Shown one piece after another: positions 9,641-18,132 of a stretch of 64,000 nt of DNA. Source of the stretch: an uncultured Anaeroplasmataceae bacterium (lineage in GTDB: Bacteria; Bacillota_I; Bacilli_A; Acholeplasmatales; Anaeroplasmataceae); the NCBI GenBank assembly GCA_944325035.1, contig CALUYM010000006.1:1-64000 (forward strand). The letters run 5' to 3'. The position numbers and the translations under genes are program-made. Position 1 is the first letter of the stretch, and each line of letters opens with the position of its first letter. The notes under the pieces are model-generated. The model did not search any database and was not told the DNA's origin. It was given only the letters and a program-made list of their open reading frames with translations.

Positions 9641-9665
9641 AAAAAAACAACCTAAATGGTTGTTT
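9641..9665 (-). terminator. Terminator of the lipid kinase gene
   Basis: AAACAACC and GGTTGTTT form an 8-bp stem around TAAAT, overlapping the stop codon at 9664-9666. The minus-strand T-tract comes from seven A at 9641-9647. Confidence 0.75.
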
Positions 9666-10566
9666 AAAATAACTTTTTTTTAGTTTTAGATGGTACAACT
9701 ATATTAATAGCTTCTTTTAATATTTCAATATGACAATTACTTTTTTTAAAAGCAAATTCTCCATCAGTATTACACGCAATAGGCTCATTAAACTGCAAAG
9801 TTACAGAACTGGTAGTAATTGTAGAGATCCCATATTTTAAAGCTAAATCACCAAATATCATAAAGCGAAATAATCGAGGCCATGAAACACCTTTCTTTTG
9901 AATTAATGTTAAATCAAAATGACCATCATTTAATTTTATTTTTTTCTTTCTAAAAATTTTAAAACCAGCAACATGATTACTATTTAGCCCTAACACAACG
10001 TAGTAATCTCCTTCTACTTCAGTAATATTTGTATTAATTTTAACATGCATATTAATATCTTGCACAAATTCTTTTATGCCATAATAGAAATATGCCATAC
10101 GACCAAATTTACGTTTTAAACGGCTAGGAGTAACATAACTAATATCGATAAACTTACCCACACCAAAGACATATGCAAAATATTTTTCATCAGCCTTACA
10201 AATATCCATGCCAACTGATGTTTCCTCAAGCATCAGTTTCATAGCCTTTTTTATGTTTTTAGGTAGACCTAACATTGTTCCAACATCATTACAAGTTCCG
10301 CCTGGAATATAACCTAATTTAGTTTTTGAGCCCCCTTGAATTAATCCCGTAATTGTTTCGTTGAAAGTTCCATCTCCACCAGAAACCAAAATGAAATCAT
10401 AACTATTCGCAACTTTTTTCAAGTGTTCTGTCAAACTTCCAACTCCAGTGGTTGTATAGACGTCTATCTGATTATATTTAGTTTTTAACCGTCCTTTAAT
10501 ATATTCTAAATTCTTACCGACTTTTTGTTTGCCGCTATATGGATTATAACAAATAAGCGCCTTCAT
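9664..10566 (-). CDS. Diacylglycerol/lipid kinase family protein (YegS/DgkB-like)
   Basis: 300 residues, the usual length. The N-terminal NPYSGKQ, the ATP-binding VSGGDGTFNE and PGGTCNDVG mark the DAGK catalytic domain; most homologues have GTxNDFA in the second motif. The C-terminal NTDGE supplies the conserved acidic residue of the lipid kinase beta-sandwich. It should phosphorylate diacylglycerol or a related membrane lipid at the cytoplasmic face. The SD GGTGGAA stands just before the ATG at 10566. It is a single gene with its own terminator. Substrate cannot be told from sequence. Confidence 0.85.
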   Translation of the reverse strand: MKALICYNPYSGKQKVGKNLEYIKGRLKTKYNQIDVYTTTGVGSLTEHLKKVANSYDFILVSGGDGTFNETITGLIQGGSKTKLGYIPGGTCNDVGTMLGLPKNIKKAMKLMLEETSVGMDICKADEKYFAYVFGVGKFIDISYVTPSRLKRKFGRMAYFYYGIKEFVQDINMHVKINTNITEVEGDYYVVLGLNSNHVAGFKIFRKKKIKLNDGHFDLTLIQKKGVSWPRLFRFMIFGDLALKYGISTITTSSVTLQFNEPIACNTDGEFAFKKSNCHIEILKEAINIVVPSKTKKKLF

Positions 10567-10658
10567 TCTTCCACCATCCTCAATCGTATCATATAAATAA
10601 TTATATCCTCTAAAAATATAAAAAGCAATGAATGATTGGAAACTTTTTCAAACTAAGC

Positions 10659-10687
10659 TTGACACAGGCTTCTTTATCAGTTATAAT
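10659..10687 (+). promoter_or_regulatory. Sigma-A type promoter of tRNA-Ser
   Basis: Consensus TTGACA (10659-10664) and TATAAT (10682-10687) are separated by exactly 17 bases, 16 bases before the tRNA. Confidence 0.9.
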
Positions 10688-10703
10688 GAAAAAGCTTAGT
10701 AAT

Positions 10704-10794
10704 GGAGTAATACTCAAGAGGCTGAAGAGGCGCCCCTGCTAAGGGCGTAGGCCGGGAAACTGGCGCAAGGGTTCAAATCCCTTTTACTCCGCCA
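10704..10794 (+). tRNA. tRNA-Ser (anticodon GCT)
   Basis: GGAGTAA pairs with TTACTCC, then G and an encoded CCA. The anticodon stem-loop GCCCCTGCTAAGGGC gives GCT (reads AGC/AGU). The long variable arm (about 10746-10767, TAGGCCGGGAAACTGGCGCA) is typical of class II serine tRNA. The T loop is GTTCAAATC. Confidence 0.96.
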
Positions 10795-10835
10795 TCAAAG
10801 AAATAGACGAATTTATCATTCGTTTTAAATAAGAG

Positions 10836-10867
10836 TCCATCCTTAAAATTAAGGATGGATTTTTTTT
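10836..10867 (+). terminator. Terminator of tRNA-Ser
   Basis: TCCATCCTT (10836-10844) pairs with AAGGATGGA (10851-10859), followed by about eight T. Confidence 0.88.
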
Positions 10868-10877
10868 ATAAAAATAC

Positions 10878-10978
10878 ATAGTTAGAAAAAAGATACTTAG
10901 CAAAAATCGTATTAATTATTAATGTTATTAATTTGTAATTACTAACTATCGATTATTAGCATTTTTATTTCTAACTAT
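10878..10978. repeat. 101-bp imperfect palindrome
   Basis: ATAGTTAGAAA (10878-10888) and TTTCTAACTAT (10968-10978) are perfect inverted ends. The similarity continues inward with gaps (CTTAGCAAAAATCG at 10896-10909 against CGATTATTAGCA at 10950-10961). The middle is also self-complementary AT-rich DNA. It may be a small palindromic element or an accidental product of base composition. No second copy was found in the window. Confidence 0.45.
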
Positions 10979-10984
10979 ATTAAT

Positions 10985-11034
10985 AAAAAAACCAAGTTAA
11001 AATAATCATTATTTTAGATTTCTTTTAACTTGGT
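10985..11034 (-). terminator. Terminator of tex
   Basis: ACCAAGTTAAAA (10991-11002) pairs with TTTTAACTTGGT (11023-11034). The minus-strand T-tract derives from A at 10985-10990. Confidence 0.85.
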
Positions 11035-11052
11035 AATAGCATTGATTTTATA

Positions 11053-13227
11053 TTATTCCTTAATCATCGATAGAGATAATTTATGACGTCCTAAATCAAT
11101 TCCGATTACATATACCTTAACCTTTTCACCAACACTCACCAAATCCGATGGATGCTTAACATAATTAGGACTCATCTTAGATAAATGAACTAAACCATCA
11201 TGTTTCACGCCACAGTCAACAAAACAACCAAAATCAACAACATTTCTAACAACTCCTGTCAATTCGTCACCGATTTTCAAATCTTCAAAATGACGAATAT
11301 CACTTCTTAATTCAACACTATCGCATGTATCACGAATATCACGAAGTGGCGATTTAAAAGAGTCAAGAATATCATCTAATGTATATTTATCTAACCCTGT
11401 TTTTTCCATGAGTTCTGACTTATTAGCACTATCTATTTTGTTAGCAATTTCTTTACTTCCAAGTAATTCTACATTAGCATTCAATAATTTTAAAAGTTCA
11501 TATGCCTTTTCATAGCTTTCTGGGTGAATAGATGTTTTATCAAGTGGTTCATTACCATCTATAATACGTAAAAATCCAATTGATTGTTCATATGTTTTTG
11601 GTCCTAGTTTAGAAACAGCTAACAAATCACTGCGTTTTTTAAATTCTCCGACATTATCTCGATAGGTTACAATGTTTTGCGCAATAGTCTTTGATAAACC
11701 AGATACATAGCTAAGTAAAGATTTAGAAGCCGTATTAACATTAACACCAACTTTATTAACAGCTTCTGTTACAACAAAATCAAGTTGCTCATTCAACTTT
11801 GACTGACTAACATCATGTTGATATTGTCCAACTCCAATAGCTTTTGGTTCAATTTTAACTAATTCAGCTAATGGATCTTGTAAACGACGGGCAATAGATA
11901 CTGCACTTCGTTGTTCAACTTGATAGTCAGGAAATTCTTCTTGTGCAACTGGACTAGCGCTATAAACTGATGCACCTGCTTCAGATACAATTACATATTT
12001 AACGTTTAATTTATTTTCCTTAATCACATCACTGATAAATGCTTCTGTTTCACGAGAGGCTGTTCCATTTCCAATTGAAATGATATCAACATTATATTTA
12101 TGAACTAAATCAACAATTCTTTTTTCACTCTCTTTTATTTGTTTTAAATCAACACTAGCACCTTTTTGTCTTTCATTAGGATAGATTACACCAATTTCTA
12201 AAACTTTACCGGTTTTGCTGACAACTGCTAATTTACAACCTGTTCTAAAGGCTGGATCTACACCTAAAACTGTTTTATCTTTTAATGGCGCTTGTAACAA
12301 TAAATTTTTCACATTCATTGCAAAAATATCAATCGCTTGTTCTTCAGCTTTTTCAGTCAATGAATTTCTAACTTCACGTTCAATTGAAGGATATAATAGA
12401 CGCTTGTAACTATCTTCAATAGCTTTAATAATATCCGCTTCAAAAATGGAATTAGGCCGTCTAATAATTCCTTTTTTAATATATTGTAAATTCTTATCAT
12501 CATTAGAAGCGATTGACACGTTAAGAATCTTCATAGTTTCTCCACGATTAATAGCTAAAATGCGGTGTGGTTTTATGGTTTGGATTGGTTCATCATAGTC
12601 GTAATAATTATTAAAGTGCTCACCATCATCTACAGCATCTTTTTTCTTCTTAGAAATAATATGACCATATTTTTCCATAGATTCACGTAATGCTTTTCGA
12701 AAATGGGCATCATCAGCAATTCGTTCTGCAATAATATAACAAGCATTAGTAATTGCAAATTCAACATCTTTTACTTCATCGTTTAAATATTTACTAGCAA
12801 CTTCTTCACGAGTGCTTTTTAAATATAATTTTAGCATCTCATCCGCTAACGGGCTTAATCCTAATCGAATCGCTTCTGTTGCTTTCGTTTTCTTCTTTTC
12901 TTTAAATGGTAAATATAAGTCTTCAATTTCAACTAGTTTTTGGCATTCGCTAATCTTGTTTCTTAATTCATCTGTTAAAAGGCCTTTTTCATCAATCAAA
13001 CGAATTACCGTTTCTTTACGTTTCTCTAGTTCAACTTTGTACTCATACTCTTTAAAAATTGCTCTAATTTCATCTTCATCTAAAGCTCCCGTTTTCTCTT
13101 TACGATAACGAGCAATGAAAGGAACAGTTGCTCCCTCATTAAGTAATTTTAATACAACGTTGACTTGTTCTGCTTTAATACCTAAATTCTTAGCTAGTAT
13201 TTCGATAATTTGTTGATTAATTTCCAT
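11053..13227 (-). CDS. tex: Tex family RNA-binding transcription accessory protein
   Basis: 724 residues, the normal length. The N-terminal helical region has the family start VPFIARYRKEKTGALDEDEIR. A YqgF/RNase H-like domain follows (LGVDPAFRTGCKLAVV, then ISIGNGTASRETE), then helix-hairpin-helix repeats (VNTASKSLLSYVSGL, then FKKRSDLLAVSKLG). The C-terminal S1 domain is GVVRNVVDFGCFVDCGVKHDGLVHLS. Tex binds structured or nascent RNA and affects transcription. GGAG lies 8 nt before the ATG. It is monocistronic, with its own terminator. Confidence 0.96.
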   Translation of the reverse strand: MEINQQIIEILAKNLGIKAEQVNVVLKLLNEGATVPFIARYRKEKTGALDEDEIRAIFKEYEYKVELEKRKETVIRLIDEKGLLTDELRNKISECQKLVEIEDLYLPFKEKKKTKATEAIRLGLSPLADEMLKLYLKSTREEVASKYLNDEVKDVEFAITNACYIIAERIADDAHFRKALRESMEKYGHIISKKKKDAVDDGEHFNNYYDYDEPIQTIKPHRILAINRGETMKILNVSIASNDDKNLQYIKKGIIRRPNSIFEADIIKAIEDSYKRLLYPSIEREVRNSLTEKAEEQAIDIFAMNVKNLLLQAPLKDKTVLGVDPAFRTGCKLAVVSKTGKVLEIGVIYPNERQKGASVDLKQIKESEKRIVDLVHKYNVDIISIGNGTASRETEAFISDVIKENKLNVKYVIVSEAGASVYSASPVAQEEFPDYQVEQRSAVSIARRLQDPLAELVKIEPKAIGVGQYQHDVSQSKLNEQLDFVVTEAVNKVGVNVNTASKSLLSYVSGLSKTIAQNIVTYRDNVGEFKKRSDLLAVSKLGPKTYEQSIGFLRIIDGNEPLDKTSIHPESYEKAYELLKLLNANVELLGSKEIANKIDSANKSELMEKTGLDKYTLDDILDSFKSPLRDIRDTCDSVELRSDIRHFEDLKIGDELTGVVRNVVDFGCFVDCGVKHDGLVHLSKMSPNYVKHPSDLVSVGEKVKVYVIGIDLGRHKLSLSMIKE

Positions 13228-13394
13228 TGTAATTTCTCCATTCCATTTTCACATTTATAAATATTTTATCATAGTTTGAACAATTTTTGTCCCTAAAGTT
13301 TTATTTAATTTTAAACTCCTAGTCTTTTTTTTGAATTTGATTAACTTTGAACTTAATCTATTCAATAAAAATAACCTCATTAATCATTTTAATC

Positions 13395-13447
13395 AAAAAA
13401 AACCTATAGCTGGTACACTCACTTTTATGTGAAGACCTTCTATAGGT
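13395..13447 (-). terminator. Terminator of the 227-codon anchored protein gene
   Basis: ACCTATAG (13402-13409) pairs with CTATAGGT (13440-13447), and an inner CTCAC/GTGAAG stem can extend it. The minus-strand T-tract comes from eight A before 13402. Confidence 0.8.
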
Positions 13448-13474
13448 ATATGCTTAAAATATGTTAAGCTTATT

Positions 13475-14158
13475 CTACTGATTCATTTCGACTACATATT
13501 CTCTAGCTTCTGTTAAAACTTGAGTAAATGTTGAGTAGTTACCACGACCACCTGATAATGTATATTTTTCATCCTTAGATTTTTCTTCATAATCTTCACC
13601 ATATAGATAAATGATAGTTGGAACAGTCAATGAACTATCAGATGAACCACCATACTTTTCATCAGTCAATATACTATTATTTCCTGTTAATGATGTATTA
13701 ATTAAGAAAAACTCACAATACTTATCAATGTTTTTTGATTGAGAATTTGAAGCACCATATTTGTTATGATTTTCTTCAATTGCTTTAACAAAATCTTTAA
13801 TTGCATTATTAGCTTTGATGTAAGTAGATAAATTTGGATTATCTTCATCTAATTCATCATAAGCTTTTTTATCCCAAAATGATTCATCATATGCGAAGAT
13901 AAAAATATTTGTTCCTGTATCTCCATCTTTTAAAATATCATCAATTTCGTTATAGTTAATTTTATAATCAGTCAAATCAGCTCCATATTGATCTTTATCA
14001 GTAAATAAATTGTGATAAGTATCAGTATTAGAACTAATATATAAATAGACAAGTACGCCCACAAGCGTTACAGCTATAACAGCAACAACTGATGAAATGA
14101 TTGTATAAAATTTCCAACCCTTATTCTTTTCTACTTTTAATACGTTTTTTCTAGCCAA
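13475..14158 (-). CDS. Membrane-anchored extracytoplasmic protein, possibly thioredoxin-fold without cysteines
   Basis: 227 residues. A basic N-terminus (ARKNVLKVEKNKGW) and one membrane segment at about 17-43 predict an external domain. Two features suggest a thioredoxin fold: a strand NIFIFAYDESFWD where the active site would lie, and VPTIIYL, like the cis-proline strand. There is no CxxC; the only Cys is in KYCEFFLI. The start appears to be TTG at 14156-14158, with AAAGGAG 11 nt upstream, a rather long spacing. The fold assignment is a weak inference; the gene itself is well supported by its terminator and coding pattern. Confidence 0.6.
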   Translation of the reverse strand: MARKNVLKVEKNKGWKFYTIISSVVAVIAVTLVGVLVYLYISSNTDTYHNLFTDKDQYGADLTDYKINYNEIDDILKDGDTGTNIFIFAYDESFWDKKAYDELDEDNPNLSTYIKANNAIKDFVKAIEENHNKYGASNSQSKNIDKYCEFFLINTSLTGNNSILTDEKYGGSSDSSLTVPTIIYLYGEDYEEKSKDEKYTLSGGRGNYSTFTQVLTEAREYVVEMNQ

Positions 14159-14379
14159 AGTAAAGTCAGCTCCTTTAAAGTTTTCTCTTTAATTATAATA
14201 GAAATACCTTAAATTAGCAAGAAACTTTTAATTTTGATTATTCATTACTTGGCGATATAATATATATTATTAACCATATTTTTTCAATAAGCTACGATTG
14301 ACATTTTTTACAAATTATTTTTTAAGTATCTTCGTTTGAAAAATTAAAATTGAAATATAATAAATAATAATATATTTAA

Positions 14380-15354
14380 TTACTTAACTTCTAATGAATT
14401 TGCTAATTGAATCATTTCACTTAATTCTAAACTACTTGAAATAATTTTAAATTCTTTATTCCCTTTATAGAAAGTTAATGAATTGCTTGAAACAAATCCT
14501 AACCCCTCATCAAGCATTACAAAATCATCATAAATTCTTGTGGATGTACTAACATCTGTAACATACACATCCTGATAAATAATATTATACATTTTAGCAC
14601 CGCTATACGTTAAAATTGTATAATCATCCGTTTTACTAGATGCAGTCAGACTTACACCTTCAAATATGTCTTTAAATAAAACTTCGTTGATAATCGTCAA
14701 ATCACCTTCACCAATCAAAGATGTTTCACTATCCATAATAGCGTTAACATTGAATGCATCACTTTTTAAGTTCACATTAAAATTTAACTCATTGACCACT
14801 AAAGTCATCACAGATTTTTCAGCTGTATCAAATGTTATTTTTGAAAGTGAATAATCTTTCTTGCTTAAATAAATTGTTTGACTAACCAAATCTTTTCTTA
14901 TTTTATGGCTAATACTTGATTTAATAACATAATGATTATCATCTGATGATATAGTCGATGTATCATCATCATTCAAATCGGTTGCAATTTTATTTAAAAT
15001 ATAAATATGACTAGAATTTAATGGCCATGTACTTTCAAATTTGAATTCTTTGTTAAGTTCAGGCGATAAAACATAGACACCATCCGTATTTTTTAATAAA
15101 ACTTGGCGCGAATTATTAGCGCTATTTGTATATGTAACTTTAAATAAAGCTGGCGCTTGATATAAAACCTCCATGTCAAAGCTAACTGTACTTGTATTCT
15201 TAATCACATCTAAATCTGCTTTTAATTCATAAGACGAAGATTCTTCAATCTGATTAATAAATTCTGATTTAGCCTTCGCTTCCTTTGTTCCTTTCATACA
15301 TCCACTTAATACAAAAACTAAAACTAATGATAAAAAAATTCCAACTCTTTTCAT
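14380..15354 (-). CDS. Predicted lipoprotein, LolA/LppX-like fold
   Basis: About 324 residues. The N-terminus MKRVGIFLSLVLVFVLSGC is a classic lipoprotein signal with LSGC lipobox, so Lgt (also in this window) should modify it. The mature part is beta-rich: SYELKADLDVIKN, VSFDMEVLYQAPALFKVTY, then QTIYLSKKDYSLSKITF. That resembles LolA-like outer-membrane-lipoprotein carrier domains that Gram-positives also export (for example sporulation protein YdcC). I start at 15354 because GAGGTG lies about 5 nt upstream; the longer ORF would add 12 residues before the signal. Function unknown beyond fold. Confidence 0.7.
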   Translation of the reverse strand: MKRVGIFLSLVLVFVLSGCMKGTKEAKAKSEFINQIEESSSYELKADLDVIKNTSTVSFDMEVLYQAPALFKVTYTNSANNSRQVLLKNTDGVYVLSPELNKEFKFESTWPLNSSHIYILNKIATDLNDDDTSTISSDDNHYVIKSSISHKIRKDLVSQTIYLSKKDYSLSKITFDTAEKSVMTLVVNELNFNVNLKSDAFNVNAIMDSETSLIGEGDLTIINEVLFKDIFEGVSLTASSKTDDYTILTYSGAKMYNIIYQDVYVTDVSTSTRIYDDFVMLDEGLGFVSSNSLTFYKGNKEFKIISSSLELSEMIQLANSLEVK

Positions 15355-15422
15355 AATCCACCTCGTATTTTCAATTAATAATATGAACAAAATTTTAATT
15401 TTATGTATGAAAAGAGAAAAAC

Positions 15423-15449
15423 TCCTAAAAATAAGCTTAGGAGGTTTTT
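15423..15449 (+). promoter_or_regulatory. Hairpin burying the ribosome binding site of the DUF378 gene
   Basis: CTCCTAA (15421-15427) is complementary to TTAGGAG (15436-15442), and flanking AAAAAC/GTTTTT can add pairs with one bulged G. The AGGAGG used by the gene at 15453 is inside the stem. It could act as an SD-masking switch, or as a leaky terminator because five T follow. Confidence 0.5.
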
Positions 15450-15452
15450 AAG

Positions 15453-15659
15453 ATGAACATTTTGCAAAAAATTGCCCTTGTGTTTACCATCATCGGTGGA
15501 ATCAACTGGGGTATTATCGGAATATTTGATTTTAACTTAGTAGATTATGTTTTAATGTCAAATACAATCGCAACCCGCGTTGTCTACTCAGTCGTAGGTA
15601 TTTGTGCGTTATTTAACTTTATCTTACTCTTTCTTCATTTCGAAAGACACGATGACTAA
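15453..15659 (+). CDS. DUF378 family small membrane protein
   Basis: 68 residues with two to three membrane segments. The motif GGINWGIIGIFDFNLVDY is the hallmark of the DUF378 (YuzA-like) family, and the family's second block VVYSVVGICALF is present. AGGAGG lies 10 nt before the ATG. It is one of few plus-strand genes, divergent from the lipoprotein gene and convergent with whiA. The family has no known function. Confidence 0.88.
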   Translation: MNILQKIALVFTIIGGINWGIIGIFDFNLVDYVLMSNTIATRVVYSVVGICALFNFILLFLHFERHDD

Positions 15660-15694
15660 CGAAGTAGAAATGCGAGCTCGCATTTCTATTTTCT

Positions 15695-16633
15695 TTATTG
15701 ATTTTTGTTATGTTTCATTTCTTCTGCTAATTCTTTTATTTTACGGAATCGATGATTTAATCCAGATTTAGTGATTGGTTCTTGATAATCATTATTCAAT
15801 ATTTCAATTAATTCTTTAAACGATGCTTCTGGATTTTCTTTTCTAACTTTCATTATTAATAAAATTTTAGGATCCATCTTTTCTAAAGGATAATTATATT
15901 CTAAATATTGAATATAAGCTAATTGTTGTCTACTAGCACTAAGGGTCTTCATTTCATTTGCTATTTCACTATTAACCTTTCGATTTAAGTCATTGGTAAA
16001 TTCACGTTGAATTTGAACTTCTTCAAACTTAAAAACCATATTGGTGATTCCAATGATGCGTAAAAAATCTTTAATTTTTTCAACTTCTTTAATATATATA
16101 ACAAAATTATTACGTCGTTTGATCAGTTTCGCATTTAAATCAAAATTATTTATTAATCGTAAAACATAAATTGATTCTGTATCATCTGATAATGAAATTT
16201 CCAAATGATAATCACTCTTAGTAGGATCATTTACAAAACCTCTAGCAATAAAAGAACCTCGTAAATATGATTTTATACAACACTCACGAGATTCATAATC
16301 TTTATGATTAGGACTTTCCGCATATAAAAGTCCTAAATCGTCAATTATCATACCAGCATCATCTACTTCAACAATAAAACTTTTTTGTTTCCCAAATCGA
16401 TTTGTTTCTTTAGTAATAATTGATAATTCTTTATGATATAATTCTTTAATTAATGTACAAAAAAGAGTTGTAGCCATGGTTACGGTTGTTTCAAAGCTAA
16501 TAATAAATCTATTATTACGGCGAATAATTTCAGAGTTTTCTCGCAATAATGCCTCAAGTAGTGCCATTTTACAATGTCCGTATTCTAATTTAATTTTACT
16601 AGCTTCATCTTTACAATATGTTGAAAATGACAT
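15695..16633 (-). CDS. whiA: DNA-binding protein WhiA
   Basis: 312 residues, the family length. An N-terminal degenerate LAGLIDADG-type domain (CCIKSYLRGSFIARGFVNDP) is followed by the C-terminal helix-turn-helix SFKELIEILNNDYQEPITKSGLNHRFRKI. WhiA controls sporulation in Streptomyces and affects cell division and fatty acid metabolism in Bacillus. It is the last gene of the rapZ-yvcK-whiA series, separated from yvcK by about 210 bp. The ATG has only a weak SD. Confidence 0.95.
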   Translation of the reverse strand: MSFSTYCKDEASKIKLEYGHCKMALLEALLRENSEIIRRNNRFIISFETTVTMATTLFCTLIKELYHKELSIITKETNRFGKQKSFIVEVDDAGMIIDDLGLLYAESPNHKDYESRECCIKSYLRGSFIARGFVNDPTKSDYHLEISLSDDTESIYVLRLINNFDLNAKLIKRRNNFVIYIKEVEKIKDFLRIIGITNMVFKFEEVQIQREFTNDLNRKVNSEIANEMKTLSASRQQLAYIQYLEYNYPLEKMDPKILLIMKVRKENPEASFKELIEILNNDYQEPITKSGLNHRFRKIKELAEEMKHNKNQ

Positions 16634-16761
16634 TCTATCGTTACCAAAATTTATAATTGAGTATTTTTTGATTTAAACTTGCATAAAGCGAATATTAAAA
16701 ATATTATTTTGATTTTAATTATCTTATATGCTCAAGTTTTACACCATTTTTAATTTTGGCA

Positions 16762-16776
16762 TACTCCTTTCTTTTA
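16762..16776 (-). promoter_or_regulatory. Orphan Shine-Dalgarno-like GAAAGGAGT in the whiA leader
   Basis: On the minus strand GAAAGGAGT follows TTATAA by a few bases, about 135 nt upstream of the whiA ATG. The only nearby ATG, 1 nt after the SD, opens a 7-codon frame. It may be a 5'-end mRNA stabiliser of the cry3A STAB-SD type or a relic. Confidence 0.35.
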
Positions 16777-16845
16777 TAATTTAAATCCACATGATTATTT
16801 AATTTTTTACAATACGTAAATTATTAATATATACTTAAAATTGTT

Positions 16846-17760
16846 TTAATTTTCAGCTAAAATTTTAAGTATTTCTTCTCCAATTTTTTGAAAGTCATGT
16901 TTAATATTATTTGTATCTAAATTTAGATAGTTACCATATATATACTTAATTCCTGGTATTTCTATTTTATCACAAGCTACACTTTCTAACATCTTACTTT
17001 TTAAATAACTTATCGGAATCTTTTCATCATTTACAATAACATAATCAAGTTGAATTTTCATTTTTAAAAAGGCTTCAATATGTTTATTTAAACTGAAACG
17101 ATTAGTCTCATATAATTCTGTAAACAAATTAGTGATATATACAATTGAAGCTTTAGTTGTTCCTAAAGCTTTAATAATTTGTGGATAAGCCACTGAGGCC
17201 AAAGTAGATGTATATAGACTGCCTGGACTGAAAATGATTATGTCACTGTTTTGAATTAATTTTAAAACCTGCTCATTCACATCTGATTGTGGATAATTTT
17301 CAAGCCCAATAATTTCTCCCAATGTATTGTGAATTTCTTCTTCACCATATATGCAATTGTTTTTATATAGCGCTTTTAAATTAACTGAGGAAAAAGTAGG
17401 AACATAGACTTGATCCCTTACTTGAACTAGTTTTGCATATTCACTAATTGTCTTTTCAAAACTATTATTATTTTTTTCATATAGTGATAACATTATTAAA
17501 TTCCCAAGAGGATGATTTTTAAATAACGGATGTGAATAACGTTTTTCTAAAATAGGAGATAGTTGCTCATTAAAAGCCGAAAACACTTTTCTTAAATCTC
17601 CGAATGCAGGTATTTCCATCTTATTTCTAATTAATCCAGTTGAACCACCATTATCAGACACACAAACAACAGCTTTAAGATTAAATGGAAAAAGCCTCAA
17701 ACCTGAAATCAGATTTGAAAGGCCACTTCCTCCACCAAAAACGAGAACTTGTTTAAGCAT
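16846..17760 (-). CDS. yvcK: YvcK/CofD-like gluconeogenesis factor
   Basis: About 304 residues. The N-terminal VLVFGGGSGLSNLISGLR and VSDNGGSTGLIRN, and the later FSPGSLYTS, are typical of the YvcK/CofD Rossmann fold that binds UDP-sugars. In Bacillus it links central carbon metabolism to cell-wall precursor supply and cell shape. The ATG at 17760 is chosen because it places the glycine motif where relatives have it; an in-frame ATG at 17772 exists. The start overlaps the last 8 nt of the RapZ-C gene, so the two are coupled. Confidence 0.93.
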   Translation of the reverse strand: MLKQVLVFGGGSGLSNLISGLRLFPFNLKAVVCVSDNGGSTGLIRNKMEIPAFGDLRKVFSAFNEQLSPILEKRYSHPLFKNHPLGNLIMLSLYEKNNNSFEKTISEYAKLVQVRDQVYVPTFSSVNLKALYKNNCIYGEEEIHNTLGEIIGLENYPQSDVNEQVLKLIQNSDIIIFSPGSLYTSTLASVAYPQIIKALGTTKASIVYITNLFTELYETNRFSLNKHIEAFLKMKIQLDYVIVNDEKIPISYLKSKMLESVACDKIEIPGIKYIYGNYLNLDTNNIKHDFQKIGEEILKILAEN

Positions 17761-18115
17761 AAATATCAACATGCTTTATTTCAACTTCATACTTTTTACT
17801 TAGAAATTGTCGTAGTTCTTCAGCTAAAAAAACACTGCGATGACGACCACCTGTACACATAATTAGGATTGTTACTTCGCTACTTTTTTTTGCTCTACCA
17901 ACAAGATACGTTTCTAAATATCGTTTAAGGTCTTCTAAATATTTTTGGGTATAACTATCTTTTAAAATATACTCTTTAACTTTTTTATCTAAACCAGTTT
18001 TACTGCGCAAGTTATCTTCATAATATGGATTAACTAAACATCGTGCATCTATTAAAATATCACCAGTTAAGATATGATTATACTTATATCCTTGTGTAAT
18101 TAAATTTATTTTCAT
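17753..18115 (-). CDS. Stand-alone RapZ C-terminal domain protein
   Basis: 120 residues. It matches only the C-terminal half of RapZ/YvcJ: a KYN.. start, DARCLVNPYYEDNLRSKTGLD (counterpart of the RFLPNPYY..LRxxTGLD motif) and ILIMCTGGRHRSVFLAEEL (CTGG 87-90, RHRS 91-94). Full-length RapZ is about 290 residues with an N-terminal P-loop kinase-like domain, which is absent here and also absent just upstream, where lgt-ppaX ends 17 bp away. The C-domain is the RNA-binding part of E. coli RapZ. Its place before yvcK and whiA is the standard one. Confidence 0.88.
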   Translation of the reverse strand: MKINLITQGYKYNHILTGDILIDARCLVNPYYEDNLRSKTGLDKKVKEYILKDSYTQKYLEDLKRYLETYLVGRAKKSSEVTILIMCTGGRHRSVFLAEELRQFLSKKYEVEIKHVDIYA

Positions 18116-18132
18116 TTTATCGCCTATATATC

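Noticed and set aside
9541-9660. Sigma-G promoter before gerB
   Set aside because: CAAACTA resembles the -10, but the candidate -35 (CGTATG) matches poorly; not strong enough to list.
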